DNA of 24,127 bases from CAYMWF01 sp964394085 [NCBI: uncultured Gemmatimonadota bacterium]. GTDB lineage: Bacteria; GCA-2686955; CAYMWF01. How positions within the stretch are numbered: the stretch's first letter is position 1; the number at the start of each line of letters is the position of its first letter. Shown here in pieces: positions 7,524 to 16,642 of the stretch. The notes below the pieces were generated by a model that was not told the origin of the DNA, made no database searches, and saw nothing but the letters and a program-made list of their open reading frames with translations. The stretch covers positions 1 through 24,127 of the forward strand of contig CAYMWF010000071.1 of the NCBI GenBank assembly GCA_964394085.1, given 5' to 3'. The translations under genes were made by a program, and so were the position numbers.

Positions 7524-8411
7524 ATGTCCAGACCATACAGGTCAGGGTTCGTAGCTATATCAGGTAGGCCGAATGTAGGCAAATCTTCTCTTATGAACCA
7601 CTTTCTTGGAAAAAAACTGTCGATAACCACTTCAAAACCTCAGACAACCAGGAACCGCATAACTGGAATCCTAACAGAGGACGAGACTCAAGTCATTTTT
7701 ATCGATTCTCCCGGAATTACTGATGTAAAGGATGACTTGACTAAAAGCCTGTTAAGGACTGCGACCAGGATAATGCATGAGGCAGATCTGGTTCTTTTAA
7801 TGGCGGATGCGAGCAAATATGCAGGCGCTATCAACAAAGAAGTCCTGGACTGTCTGTCTGAGGTGGCGACCCCGGTAATTTTAGCAGTGAATAAAATCGA
7901 CACTATTCGAAAACCGATGCTATTGCCGCTTATTGACGGGTACAGGCGGAAATTCGAATTCGCCGAAATAATACCCATATCGGTACTGCTGGACGAGGGG
8001 ATGGGAATATTATACCAGACTATCGCAAAATACCTTCCCGACAATCCTCCGTTCTATGACGAAGAAATGCTCTCGGAGTTACCTCTTCGATTCTTTATCG
8101 GTGAATTCGTCAGAGAGAAACTCTTTGAATTACTTTACGAAGAAGTACCATATTCCATTGCAGTTAAAGTAGAGCATTTCAAAAAGAAAACCAGTAAATT
8201 ATATATCAAGGCCAACATCTTTGTAGAAAGAGAATCCCAGAAGGGTATTGTTATTGGGAAAAACGGTGCAACGCTGAAAAGGATTGGATTGGCCGCCCGG
8301 AACAGTATTGAAGCTTTTCTTGAAGAACAGGTCTATCTTGAACTGTGGGTTAAAGTAAGACCCAAATGGAGTTCAGACCCCAGCAGTCTTAGAGAATTCG
8401 GATATCGATGA
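7524..8411 (+). CDS. era: GTPase Era
   Basis: Era is an essential GTPase that binds the 3' end of 16S rRNA and helps 30S subunit maturation. The 295 residues match the family (~300). G1 is GRPNVGKS at about 14-21, G2 lies within TTSKPQTTR, G3 is DSPG at 61-64 and G4 is NKID at about 123-126. The G5 position reads ISVL where ISAL is common. The C-terminal KH RNA-binding domain shows VIGKNGATLKRIG at about 242-254. It is 99 bases downstream of lnt and faces the reverse-strand SDR gene 45 bases away. No convincing terminator lies between them. Confidence 0.96.
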   Translation: MSRPYRSGFVAISGRPNVGKSSLMNHFLGKKLSITTSKPQTTRNRITGILTEDETQVIFIDSPGITDVKDDLTKSLLRTATRIMHEADLVLLMADASKYAGAINKEVLDCLSEVATPVILAVNKIDTIRKPMLLPLIDGYRRKFEFAEIIPISVLLDEGMGILYQTIAKYLPDNPPFYDEEMLSELPLRFFIGEFVREKLFELLYEEVPYSIAVKVEHFKKKTSKLYIKANIFVERESQKGIVIGKNGATLKRIGLAARNSIEAFLEEQVYLELWVKVRPKWSSDPSSLREFGYR

Positions 8412-8456
8412 GAATTCTACTCCAGGATATTTTTCTGATAGTTGAGCAGACAACCC

Positions 8457-9416
8457 TCATTGCTTGTAAAATTCAATGACACCGCGAAGCATATCTTTGG
8501 TTGAGTACTTAGGCTTGTATCCGATCAGTTTGTTGATCCTTGACAAGTCCGGCATCCTTTTTCTCATATCCTCGAAACCCTTTTCATAGGCTTTTTCATA
8601 CGGAATATACTCAACAGAAGATGTTGAATTTGTCATGGTGATTATTTCCTGGGCAAGATCTTCGATGCTGATTTCTTCATCATTGCCCACATTGAAAACT
8701 GAACCTTCGGCCCTGGTCTCTTCCATCAGTTTTAATAAAGCCCCTACAACATCTCTTACGTCGCAAAAGCACCTTGTTTGTTTCCCATCACCAAAAATCG
8801 TCACCGTTTGCCCCATAAGTGCCATTTTCACAAATTGTGGTACGACCATTCCGTATTCACCAGTCTGTCTTGGCCCGCATGTATTGAACAGGCGTGTGAT
8901 TACGATGGGCAACCCCTTCTCCCGGTAGTATGCAAGGGCCAGATATTCATCTACTGCTTTCGAGGTGGAATAACTCCAGCGGGCCGTACTCGTTGAGCCT
9001 AACACTCTGTCATCGTCTTCCGAGAAGGGGAGTGATTCGGATTTTCCGTAAACCTCGGATGTGGAAGTTATCAGCACTTTTTTCTTATATTTGTTAGCCA
9101 GTTCTAAGACAGTTTCTGTTCCTTTTATGTTAATCTCTAAAGTTTTCAGCGGGTTTTTAACAATGAACTGAACACCCACGGCTGCAGCAAGATGGAAAAT
9201 TCTATCTGAGGACCGGATGAGTTTACCCATAAGATCTCTATTCATGATTGTGTCGATATAATATGAAAAATTTTTATTTTTCTCATTGTGGACAAAATTC
9301 TCGAACCGGCCGGTGGACAGATCATCTATGATTACAACCGAGTCTCCATTATTCAGCAATATGTCCGTAAGGTGTGAACCTATAAATCCTGCACCGCCCG
9401 TAATCAGAGTGTTCAT
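8457..9416 (-). CDS. NAD-dependent epimerase/dehydratase (extended SDR, nucleotide-sugar type)
   Basis: A 319-residue extended short-chain dehydrogenase. GGAGFIG at 7-13 is the NAD-binding loop and DD at 31-32 accepts the adenosine ribose. TSTSE at 118-121 plus Tyr149-x3-Lys153 (YSTSK) form the catalytic set. The segments RLFNTCGPRQ and FGDGKQTRCFCDVRD resemble UDP-glucuronate decarboxylase and UDP-sugar 4-epimerases, so the substrate is probably a UDP- or GDP-sugar, but which one cannot be read from the sequence. The start at 9416 is set by AAGGAG (9424-9429) with 7-base spacing. A GTG seven codons upstream is less likely. It probably supplies precursors for surface glycans. It lies downstream of plsC on the same strand but has its own promoter. 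Confidence 0.88.
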   Translation of the reverse strand: MNTLITGGAGFIGSHLTDILLNNGDSVVIIDDLSTGRFENFVHNEKNKNFSYYIDTIMNRDLMGKLIRSSDRIFHLAAAVGVQFIVKNPLKTLEINIKGTETVLELANKYKKKVLITSTSEVYGKSESLPFSEDDDRVLGSTSTARWSYSTSKAVDEYLALAYYREKGLPIVITRLFNTCGPRQTGEYGMVVPQFVKMALMGQTVTIFGDGKQTRCFCDVRDVVGALLKLMEETRAEGSVFNVGNDEEISIEDLAQEIITMTNSTSSVEYIPYEKAYEKGFEDMRKRMPDLSRINKLIGYKPKYSTKDMLRGVIEFYKQ

Positions 9417-9423
9417 CAAGAAT

Positions 9424-9429
9424 CTCCTT
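9424..9429 (-). promoter_or_regulatory. Ribosome binding site fixing the SDR start
   Basis: AAGGAG on the minus strand, seven bases before the ATG at 9416, which selects this start over the in-frame GTG seven codons upstream at 9437. Confidence 0.75.
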
Positions 9430-9454
9430 CTGCTCAATTCTGTAAGTTTCGAAT

Positions 9455-9483
9455 AATCTAAGTACCTAACATGGACAAGTCAA
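9455..9483 (-). promoter_or_regulatory. Probable promoter of the SDR gene
   Basis: On the minus strand TTGACT (9483-9478) is followed by 17 bases and TAGATT (9460-9455, 4 of 6 matches). The leader would be about 30 bases and contains the AAGGAG site. It lies between plsC and the SDR gene. Confidence 0.5.
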
Positions 9484-9569
9484 GATACTTAGTTGGCTCA
9501 TCGTCCCAAAATCATTCCCGCTGAAAAGAAATTGGCCATAAAAGGGGTTAATAGTGGTCTGTATAAATT

Positions 9570-10304
9570 TCAGATGGTGGGATCACTATTCAGCATCTCC
9601 AGTACAATGTTTCTCGTTCTTTCCGTAAACTCGGTATATGACTCTTCCCCCTGGCTCTCCGGAGGTGAAATGAGTGAGCCAATCCTTACTGTTATTTTGC
9701 CTGTTTTCAGTTTACCCGACTTTTTGGGGAGAATGGACCGCGCTCCGGAGATTGCTACGGGCAGCACGTTCGCGCCGGTGTCGATAGAAAGTCTGAATGC
9801 TCCTGTTTTAAACCTGCCGAGGCCTCCTTCGGCCGAGCGAGTACCCTCCGGGTAGAATTGGACCCAGAATCCATCCTCAAGACGCACTTTTGTCTGAGTG
9901 AGAACTTCATTTCTTTTACCGACAGCCTGCCTGTCTACAATGATATGACCTGCTTGCTTCAGCAGAATTCCGAAAATCGGAATTGCCGTCAGCTCCTTTT
10001 TGGCCAGAATTACCGAGGGCTTTCCGAGAGAACAATATAGGATCGGGATATCTGCAAGACTCTGATGGTTGGCAACCACTATCACCGAGGTTCCGACTTC
10101 CGGTAAGTTCCCTTTTCCGTGAACTTCGAAACGCACGCCGGAAATTCTTATGAGTGATTGAAACCAGAAAAGATGAAGATAGTGTATAACCCGTCTGGAA
10201 ACAGACTTTGGAGCAATCGCCATAAGAATAAAAACCGGACAGCATACAAAGACCAAAAGCAAGGCGCCAGTGGCAAACGCTATAAGGAATCTCAATCGTT
10301 TCAT
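9570..10304 (-). CDS. plsC: 1-acyl-sn-glycerol-3-phosphate acyltransferase
   Basis: Acylates lysophosphatidic acid to phosphatidic acid at the inner membrane, a core phospholipid step. The 244 residues begin with a hydrophobic N-terminus (about 4-30). Acyltransferase motif I is NHQSLAD with His80 and Asp85, motif III is FYPEGTRS with Glu153 to Arg156, and motif IV is VLPVAISGAR. The open frame extends upstream to 10499, but those 65 extra residues are unlike the family. A good promoter at 10348-10375 lies inside the extension, so the ATG at 10304 is preferred even though no clear ribosome binding site precedes it. It is divergent from truA. The SDR gene follows it downstream. Confidence 0.9.
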   Translation of the reverse strand: MKRLRFLIAFATGALLLVFVCCPVFILMAIAPKSVSRRVIHYLHLFWFQSLIRISGVRFEVHGKGNLPEVGTSVIVVANHQSLADIPILYCSLGKPSVILAKKELTAIPIFGILLKQAGHIIVDRQAVGKRNEVLTQTKVRLEDGFWVQFYPEGTRSAEGGLGRFKTGAFRLSIDTGANVLPVAISGARSILPKKSGKLKTGKITVRIGSLISPPESQGEESYTEFTERTRNIVLEMLNSDPTI

Positions 10305-10347
10305 AAACTGGTACACAAAAGTAATCGTGCCCGAATGGTGCAGGTAG

Positions 10348-10375
10348 AATATAACCATGCTACGAACCATGTCAA
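10348..10375 (-). promoter_or_regulatory. Sigma-70-type promoter of plsC
   Basis: On the minus strand a perfect TTGACA (10375-10370) is followed by 16 bases and TATATT (10353-10348). The predicted start of transcription is near 10341, about 37 bases before the plsC ATG. Confidence 0.6.
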
Positions 10376-10536
10376 GTTTGCGCAACCTGCTGATCCGGAA
10401 TCGTGGGCTTCTCTGAAGGGGTTGCTCTAGAGATATCTTTCTTCTATACAAGCACATGGAATCGGATATCGTGAAATAGCTGGAAATTCCGTAACTCATT
10501 GATTTCTAGTGCTTATAAAACCATGACGGAATATGA

Positions 10537-10564
10537 TTGACAGTACAAACGCCCTCTATATATT
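10537..10564 (+). promoter_or_regulatory. Sigma-70-type promoter of the truA-htrA-pur operon
   Basis: TTGACA (10537-10542), 16 bases, then TATATT (10559-10564). Transcription should start near 10571, giving a ~22-base leader that carries GGAG at 10580-10583 before the truA GTG. The boxes and spacing equal those of the divergent plsC promoter. Confidence 0.65.
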
Positions 10565-10592
10565 AGGTTTTTTGCAGCTGGAGTAATCAACT

Positions 10593-11339
10593 GTGTCTGA
10601 AGCACGAGAATTCTACAAACTGACTCTTGAATATGATGGAACGTCATTCCACGGATGGCAGATTCAGCCGGGTTTTCGAACCGTACAGGGTGTATTGACG
10701 ACTATTCTTGAGACGTTTCTGAGAGAGCAGGTCAAAGTAATTGGAGCGGGTAGAACAGACTCGGGAGTACATGCGACAGGCCAGGTTGCGAGTTTTTCGA
10801 CGTCGAATTCAATACCGGCTGAAACTATCAGGAAAAAACTTACTAGGATGCTTCCCCCTGACATCTCACTTGCGGGCTTGGAAGATACCGACAAGAATTT
10901 CAGTGCCCGCCATCATGCTCGATTCAGACAATATAAATACCGGATAAGAAACAAAAGATCCGCACTTGCAGGCAGGTATTCATGGTTCGTTGACGGCAAC
11001 CTCGATTTCGATAGAATGAAAATTGCGTGCACAAAACTTGAAGGGCTCCACTGGTTTCGCGCCTTTGCGAGAAAAATGGAGAATTCTGAAGGATATTTCT
11101 GCAGAATGATAGAGGTAGGTTGTACCCATGAATGCAACGATGAAGAAATCCATTTCTATTTCAAGGCAGATCGCTTTTTATATGGAATGGTTCGCCTTTT
11201 GACAGCGGCTCTGGCTGATATCGGCAGGCATAAACTTGATTTGGATTCTTTGGAAATTTGTCTGGATTCAGGTGTCCGCCCATTACTTTCCGTCACCGCC
11301 CCCGCCCATGGGCTATTCCTGGAGAAAATCGGTTACTGA
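10593..11339 (+). CDS. truA: tRNA pseudouridine synthase A
   Basis: Makes pseudouridine at positions 38-40 of the tRNA anticodon arm. The 248 residues fit the family. The start is GTG with GGAG nine bases upstream. EYDGTSFHGWQIQP at about 13-26 and GAGRTDSGVHA with catalytic Asp56 are diagnostic. RFLYGMVRLL in the C-terminal half is the other conserved RNA/core segment, where many family members have an Asn before the Met. It is the first gene of the long forward operon. Its stop overlaps the protease start by one base (TGATG). Confidence 0.96.
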   Translation: MSEAREFYKLTLEYDGTSFHGWQIQPGFRTVQGVLTTILETFLREQVKVIGAGRTDSGVHATGQVASFSTSNSIPAETIRKKLTRMLPPDISLAGLEDTDKNFSARHHARFRQYKYRIRNKRSALAGRYSWFVDGNLDFDRMKIACTKLEGLHWFRAFARKMENSEGYFCRMIEVGCTHECNDEEIHFYFKADRFLYGMVRLLTAALADIGRHKLDLDSLEICLDSGVRPLLSVTAPAHGLFLEKIGY

Positions 11340-12787
11340 TGTTTGATCTTTCGCTCCGGTTTATTATGCAATGCTCTCGTCGGCAATTTACATTAACTCT
11401 ATGTATGGTTCTGTTTTGCGTTTGCACTAGCTCGGCGAATGAAAAGCCGCAGTTGGAATTAGCAACGACAGCTAAAAGGCAAAATGCGATTATCCTTGCA
11501 GCAAAAGCTTTACAGCCTTCAGTTGTCAGCATCAGTGCTCTGCAGTCACGATCGGGTTCCGCTGTAAACCCTCTTGATGAATACTTCAGGAATTTCTTCC
11601 ACTTTCCATACGGCTCAAACAGGTTCGGTTCTCGAAACAAACCTGTGCAGAATTTAGGATCTGGTTTGATCATCAATCCGGAAGGGTACATTATCTCCAA
11701 TGAACATGTTGTTGGAGGTGCATCCGCAATCACGGTGACCACATCCACCGGAATAGAACTGGAGGCTGAAATAGTCGGAGCGGATAAACTGACGGATATA
11801 GCGGTGATTAAGGCATCGACATCTGAGCCGCTTTCTGCTGCGGCACTTGGTTCTTCCAATGACCTCATGATTGGTGAATGGGTTGTAGCCATCGGGAATC
11901 CGTTCGGCAATCTGCTTACAGATCCCAGTCCGACTGTTACTGCGGGGGTGATAAGTGCGTTGCACCGCGATATCCGTCCCGACAAAAATCGAGTACAGGT
12001 TTACTGGGACATGATCCAGACCGATGCCTCAATCAATCCCGGCAACAGCGGTGGGCCGTTGGCAAATGTATTGGGCCAGGTCATCGGGATAAATACCTTT
12101 ATTTTCACCAGGGGAGGGGGTTCTCTTGGAATCGGTTTCGCGATACCGATTAATCGTGCAAAGAAAATTGCATTCGATATCATCAAGTATGGCGAAACCC
12201 GGCAAGCATGGACAGGTATGGAGGTTACAGAAAAAGTTACTCGAATGGAGAACAAACGGTTCCTCGTTGTTTCCGAGATTGAAAAGGACAGCCCCGCAGC
12301 AGAAGCGGGTGTTCGAGAAGGCGATATCATTATTTCTATTGAGAAGATTCCAGTAACTGACAAGCTGTCGTTTCTGTACCGACTCGAAACGTTTTGCGTC
12401 GGCGACAGTATCACACTCGACATAAAGCGACGAAACAGAGAATACTCCCTGAGCCTTGAACTTGAACCGCTTCCCCAACACTATAAAATGTCATATATTC
12501 CGGAATTGGAATGCTATCTCCGCCAGGTAGATGCGCAGCTGGCCACGAAACACCACCTGATATCCCGCCACGGTGTTGTGATTTCCGAACTGGATCAAAG
12601 CTCTTTTCTCTACAGGACCGGGGTGAGAAAAGGTGATATGATTATCGCCGCCGGCAGATATAGAATCAAATCGGTACGAGACATTGAGTCTGTAATTGAC
12701 TTATATGCTTCACCTGCTCTACTGGTGCTTTCGGTGGAACGGTCCGGCGCGATTTACTTCGTTGAGGTTGTTTTGACTAAGAAATAA
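11339..12787 (+). CDS. Periplasmic serine protease of the HtrA/DegP/DegQ family
   Basis: Envelope quality-control protease of 482 residues, the usual size of a DegQ-type enzyme with two PDZ domains. The N-terminus has a signal peptide running to about CTSSA. The trypsin-like domain has His123 (SNEHVVGG), Asp153 (LTDIAVIK) and Ser237 (NPGNSGGPL). The first PDZ domain is at about 275-375 (SPAAEAGVREGDII). The second, at about 400-480, has the TGVRKGDMIIAAG loop. The start chosen is the ATG at 11339, which gives TGATG coupling to truA. Longer readings overlap truA, and an ATG at 11366 is also possible. Placing an envelope protease between truA and purB in one run suggests a housekeeping supply rather than a stress-specific promoter. 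Confidence 0.93.
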   Translation: MFDLSLRFIMQCSRRQFTLTLCMVLFCVCTSSANEKPQLELATTAKRQNAIILAAKALQPSVVSISALQSRSGSAVNPLDEYFRNFFHFPYGSNRFGSRNKPVQNLGSGLIINPEGYIISNEHVVGGASAITVTTSTGIELEAEIVGADKLTDIAVIKASTSEPLSAAALGSSNDLMIGEWVVAIGNPFGNLLTDPSPTVTAGVISALHRDIRPDKNRVQVYWDMIQTDASINPGNSGGPLANVLGQVIGINTFIFTRGGGSLGIGFAIPINRAKKIAFDIIKYGETRQAWTGMEVTEKVTRMENKRFLVVSEIEKDSPAAEAGVREGDIIISIEKIPVTDKLSFLYRLETFCVGDSITLDIKRRNREYSLSLELEPLPQHYKMSYIPELECYLRQVDAQLATKHHLISRHGVVISELDQSSFLYRTGVRKGDMIIAAGRYRIKSVRDIESVIDLYASPALLVLSVERSGAIYFVEVVLTKK

Positions 12788-12801
12788 AATCCTTCTGGAA
12801 T
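12773..12801 (+). promoter_or_regulatory. Possible internal promoter for purB onward
   Basis: TTGACT (12773-12778), 17 bases, then TGGAAT (12796-12801, 4 of 6 matches). It overlaps the end of the protease gene and lies 39 bases before purB, where it could let the purine genes be expressed apart from truA and the protease. Weak evidence. Confidence 0.3.
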
Positions 12802-12839
12802 AGTCATGCTTTATTGAAAAAGAAAAGGTGGATGGATAG

Positions 12840-14171
12840 ATGATTGAACGATATGAAGTACCGGAATTGGCTGATGGAATCTGGTCTGATCGAGCAAGAT
12901 TCGAGAGGTGGATGCAAATACAGTTAACGGTGATGGAAGTGATGGAGGAGGAGGGGTTAATCCCAAGGGGTATCTCCGCATCCGCCCGCGCAAAAGCCTC
13001 ATTCGATCCTGCCCGAGTTCTTGAAATTGAACAAGAAGTACATCATGATGTCATTGCATTTCTCACAGAGCTGGGAGACAAAATCGGAAAGGTTGAATCA
13101 CGTTATCTCCATCTCGGGATGACTTCCTCCGATATGCTTGATACTGCTTTGGGGATGCAGCTTAGGGATTCTGCTGTTTTAATTACAAAGAAAATGAAGG
13201 AACTGAGGGTTATCCTGGCTGATCAGGCGTCAGCGCATAAAATGACTGTTATGGTTGGCAGAACCCACGGTATACATGCCGAACCGATAACACTCGGTAT
13301 GAAACTGGCGGTCTGGTATGCTGAAATAGGCCGGCACATAACAAGGCTGAAATCGGCGACAACGGGTATATCCGTAGGGAAACTATCGGGAGCTGTAGGC
13401 ACCTACGCCCATTTATCACCGCAAATAGAAGAAAAAGTCTGTAGCCGGCTTGGTTTAAAACCCGCTCCAGTGTCGACCCAGATTGTGCAACGTGATCGAC
13501 ATGCTCATTTCCTATCGGTTTTGGCGGGTGTCGGCGCTTCCCTGGAAAAATTTGCTGTAGAAATTCGAAATCTTCAGCGCACCGAGATCGACGAACTGCA
13601 TGAACCGTTCGGTAAAAAACAAAAAGGTTCGTCCGCAATGCCACATAAGCGAAATCCCATCATTTGTGAGCGAGTCAGCGGTATGGCCAGAATCCTGCGT
13701 GCAAATGCACACGCGGCAATGGAGAATGTCGCGTTGTGGAACGAAAGGGATATAAGTCACTCCTCCGTTGAGAGGGTCATATTCCCTGATTCCACCCAAT
13801 TATTGTTCTATATGCTGAGTCGAATGCTTGTTGTCATTAAAGGACTTGACGTAAACAAGAAGAAGATCAGCAGGAATCTGGAATGTACCAACGGCTTGAT
13901 TTATTCACAGGGTGTGATGTTGGCGATGGTCAGGAAGGGTCTGGATAGGTTGCAGGCATACCGCCTGGTTCAGAATGCCGCCGTTAATTCCTGGCGCACC
14001 AGACAATCTTTTATGGATGAACTGCTTCAGGACAGGGAGGTCGCCAGGTGGCTCGATGCCTCCGAAATCAGATTACTCTTTTCCCCCGGCTCCTACTTAA
14101 GGTGGATTGATGGAATATACGAACGGCTGGGTCTTATATCAAAAGCGAGTGCCGCCAGGAGTGATGGATGA
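12840..14171 (+). CDS. purB: Adenylosuccinate lyase
   Basis: Releases fumarate from SAICAR and from adenylosuccinate, acting twice in AMP synthesis. The 443 residues belong to the fumarase/aspartase superfamily. Conserved blocks in order are EVHHDVIAFL, TSSDMLDTALG, the VGRTHGIHAEP segment with the catalytic-region histidine, and the signature GSSAMPHKRNP at 263-273, whose serines 264/265 lie in the mobile catalytic loop. The start is supported by AGGTGGA upstream. The stop overlaps the purL start by four bases (ATGA). The length is like the ~430-residue Bacillus/Thermotoga type. Confidence 0.96.
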   Translation: MIERYEVPELADGIWSDRARFERWMQIQLTVMEVMEEEGLIPRGISASARAKASFDPARVLEIEQEVHHDVIAFLTELGDKIGKVESRYLHLGMTSSDMLDTALGMQLRDSAVLITKKMKELRVILADQASAHKMTVMVGRTHGIHAEPITLGMKLAVWYAEIGRHITRLKSATTGISVGKLSGAVGTYAHLSPQIEEKVCSRLGLKPAPVSTQIVQRDRHAHFLSVLAGVGASLEKFAVEIRNLQRTEIDELHEPFGKKQKGSSAMPHKRNPIICERVSGMARILRANAHAAMENVALWNERDISHSSVERVIFPDSTQLLFYMLSRMLVVIKGLDVNKKKISRNLECTNGLIYSQGVMLAMVRKGLDRLQAYRLVQNAAVNSWRTRQSFMDELLQDREVARWLDASEIRLLFSPGSYLRWIDGIYERLGLISKASAARSDG

Positions 14172-16522
14172 AATATATCGAAATATCCCGCTGCCGGAGT
14201 AAAATCGAACTGCGTCAACTCCTCGACAGTTACGGTATCAGCCTTTCTCCCTGGGAAGCGAACCGGGTTGTTGAAGTGCTGGAGCGGGATCCGTCTCCGG
14301 TGGAGGGTCATATTTTCAATACAATGTGGAGTGAACATTGTTCTTATAAAAGTTCCAAGGCTCTCCTGAAACACTGGCTGCCGACAAAAGCATCGAATGT
14401 TATTCAGGGGCCGGAAGAAGATGCAGGAATCGTGAACCTCGGGAAGCACGATGGGAACACATATGGTTTGGTTGTCGCTCATGAGAGCCATAATCATCCT
14501 TCACAGGTTGTTCCTGTTGAGGGAGCAGCGACAGGCATCGGTGGTATATTGAGGGATGTATATTGTATGGGTGCGGATGTGATCGGCGTAATGGACGGCT
14601 TACGATTCGGTGATCCTGAGGGAAAAAATGGCCAGCGTGTATGCGAAATTTCCGAAAGCGTTGTGACGGGAATTTGGCAGTACGGTAATCCGGTGGGCAT
14701 ACCCAATTTGGGAGGTGACCTCTATTTTGACAAGTCTTTTGATGAGAATTGCCTGGTGAACGTTGTTGCTTTTGGAGTTGTTGACAAAGACCGAATTCTG
14801 CACAGCAAGACTCCCGAGGCAGCGAAAAATGAACCATATGTCGTGATTCTCGTGGGGAAACCGACTGACGAGAGCGGCTTTGGTGGGGCAACATTCGCCA
14901 GCGATATTCTTGACGGAGAAGCTGAGGAAGAAAACAGGGGTGCAGTACAAATCCCGGATCCATTTCTTAAACGGATGCTGTACTACGCAAACAGAGATGT
15001 AATGAGTATCCTTTGGAGCGAGGGAATCGATGCCGGATTCAAGGACCTGGGTGCTGGCGGTATCGCTTGCGCAACAAGTGAGATGGGCGCGGCGTCAGGG
15101 TTCGGAGTTGAAATCTATCTAGATGCTGTGCCGACTGCTCACGATTCGATCCCGCCGGAGGTGATTTCATGTTCTGAAACTCAGGAGCGTTACTGCTGGA
15201 TTGTTCCGAAGCGGATCGCCGAAAGGATATTGGAGGTTTATAACGAAAAATATGAACTCCCTCATATATCCAAAGGCGCCCGTGCAGCGATTATCGGGAA
15301 AGTGACTCGTGAGAGAACATTCCGTATATACAAGGATCAAGCATTAGTGTGTGATGCATCCATCAATGCCATCACTACCGGAATCAGCTATGATCGACAA
15401 CGTTCAACCAGATCCGGGGATGATGCTCATTTCGAATTCCCGCCGGATTCTCCGACTCAGGTTGCAGAAACCATCACCAGGATGCTTTCATCGGCTCACC
15501 TGTCTTCAAGGATACCTGTTTTTCGACGTTACGATACGGAAGTACAGGGAAAGACAATTATCAGATGCGGAGAAGCTGATGCGGGTGTAATCCAACCGTT
15601 TCCACGGAATCCGTTGGGGGTCGCAGTCAGCCTGGATGGAAACCCCAGGTATTGCAGGCTGGACCCTTATATGGGTGCCGCAGCGGCTGTTGCGGAAGGA
15701 ATGAGAAATGTTGCCGCTGTCGGAGCCGTCCCTTCATGTATAACAGATTGTCTGAATTACGGGAATCCAGAAGACCCTGAAGTTATGTATCAATTCGAAA
15801 TGGGGTTGCGAGGCATATCCGACGCATGCAGAAAAATTCACAGCAAGACCTGTCCGGAAGATCCGGTGCCGGTTGTATCCGGAAACGTTAGTTTTTATAA
15901 CCAATCTTCATCTGGAAGAGCCGTAGCTCCATCACCTATAATCGCAACGTACGGCATAATGGACGACTACAGCAACGCCATAACCATGGGCCTAAAGCGC
16001 CCCGGCGATCCTGTTTACATGCTGGGTCCGAGAAGAAACGAACTTGGTGGGTCGGTTTACCTGCTCGAACGGTTCGGAATACAGGATAAAGGATCTGTTC
16101 CGATCGTTCGGTTCGAAGAAGAGAAACAACGAATTTTTTCAGTAATAGATCTAGTCTCAAACAGAACAGTTTCAGCGGTTCACGATATTTCCGACGGGGG
16201 GATGATCATTTGCGCCCTCGAGATGTGCCTTCAAAGCTCCGGTTGCTCTATGGATATCAAGATTGAAAAGGAATGGTGCCATATTCGTCCGGATATTTTC
16301 CTGTTTTCTGAATCACCAGGATTCCTACTCGAGGTTCGCGCTGATTCGGAAGATCGATTTCTTGAAGCGATGGACAGCGCGGGGTTGACAGTATATAAAA
16401 TAGGGAGGGTGACAGAATCCAGAGTTGCAAACATACTCGTTGACGATTTGAGGCTCCCCCAGCTGGACCTTTCCGAACTCGGTAATCAATGGCGGGCTGG
16501 GTTGGATCAACTCATTTTTTGA
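14168..16522 (+). CDS. purL: Phosphoribosylformylglycinamidine synthase, small-type PurL subunit
   Basis: The synthetase subunit of FGAM synthase, using ATP and ammonia from PurQ. The 784 residues are a little above the ~740 of the small PurL class. The protein begins directly with the linker and catalytic region and has no N-terminal PurS-like domain. SEHCSYKSSK (catalytic His57) and VAHESHNHPSQ (residues 103-113) are the first ATP-binding half. GGDLYFDKSF, DLGAGGIACATSEM and, in the second half, PYMGAAAAVAEGMRNVAAVGA, SGNVSFYNQ and VHDISDGG follow in family order. The small class works only as a complex with PurQ and PurS, which agrees with the next two genes. Confidence 0.96.
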   Translation: MKYIEISRCRSKIELRQLLDSYGISLSPWEANRVVEVLERDPSPVEGHIFNTMWSEHCSYKSSKALLKHWLPTKASNVIQGPEEDAGIVNLGKHDGNTYGLVVAHESHNHPSQVVPVEGAATGIGGILRDVYCMGADVIGVMDGLRFGDPEGKNGQRVCEISESVVTGIWQYGNPVGIPNLGGDLYFDKSFDENCLVNVVAFGVVDKDRILHSKTPEAAKNEPYVVILVGKPTDESGFGGATFASDILDGEAEEENRGAVQIPDPFLKRMLYYANRDVMSILWSEGIDAGFKDLGAGGIACATSEMGAASGFGVEIYLDAVPTAHDSIPPEVISCSETQERYCWIVPKRIAERILEVYNEKYELPHISKGARAAIIGKVTRERTFRIYKDQALVCDASINAITTGISYDRQRSTRSGDDAHFEFPPDSPTQVAETITRMLSSAHLSSRIPVFRRYDTEVQGKTIIRCGEADAGVIQPFPRNPLGVAVSLDGNPRYCRLDPYMGAAAAVAEGMRNVAAVGAVPSCITDCLNYGNPEDPEVMYQFEMGLRGISDACRKIHSKTCPEDPVPVVSGNVSFYNQSSSGRAVAPSPIIATYGIMDDYSNAITMGLKRPGDPVYMLGPRRNELGGSVYLLERFGIQDKGSVPIVRFEEEKQRIFSVIDLVSNRTVSAVHDISDGGMIICALEMCLQSSGCSMDIKIEKEWCHIRPDIFLFSESPGFLLEVRADSEDRFLEAMDSAGLTVYKIGRVTESRVANILVDDLRLPQLDLSELGNQWRAGLDQLIF

Positions 16523-16630
16523 AACGCATCCGGCAAGCTGCGGTCCTGGTTTCGATTAGCGGATTTGAATATCAAACGTGAGAGAGTGTCAGTCGTTGAT
16601 TCAACACCAATATTTTAAACGAAACATTTC

Positions 16631-16635
16631 AGGAG
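16631..16635 (+). promoter_or_regulatory. Ribosome binding site fixing the purQ start
   Basis: AGGAG seven bases before GTG 16643. A TTG at 16637 would lie only one base from it and is unlikely. Confidence 0.75.
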
Positions 16636-16642
16636 ATTGGCT

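Noticed and set aside
11293-11985. 230-codon open frame antisense to truA/htrA
   Set aside because: It lies opposite confidently identified truA and htrA coding sequence and has low-complexity, family-less content. It is a shadow of the forward reading frame.
14400-14963. 187-codon open frame antisense to purL
   Set aside because: Fully within purL, with His/Arg/Gln/Ser-rich composition typical of antisense reading; no start signal.
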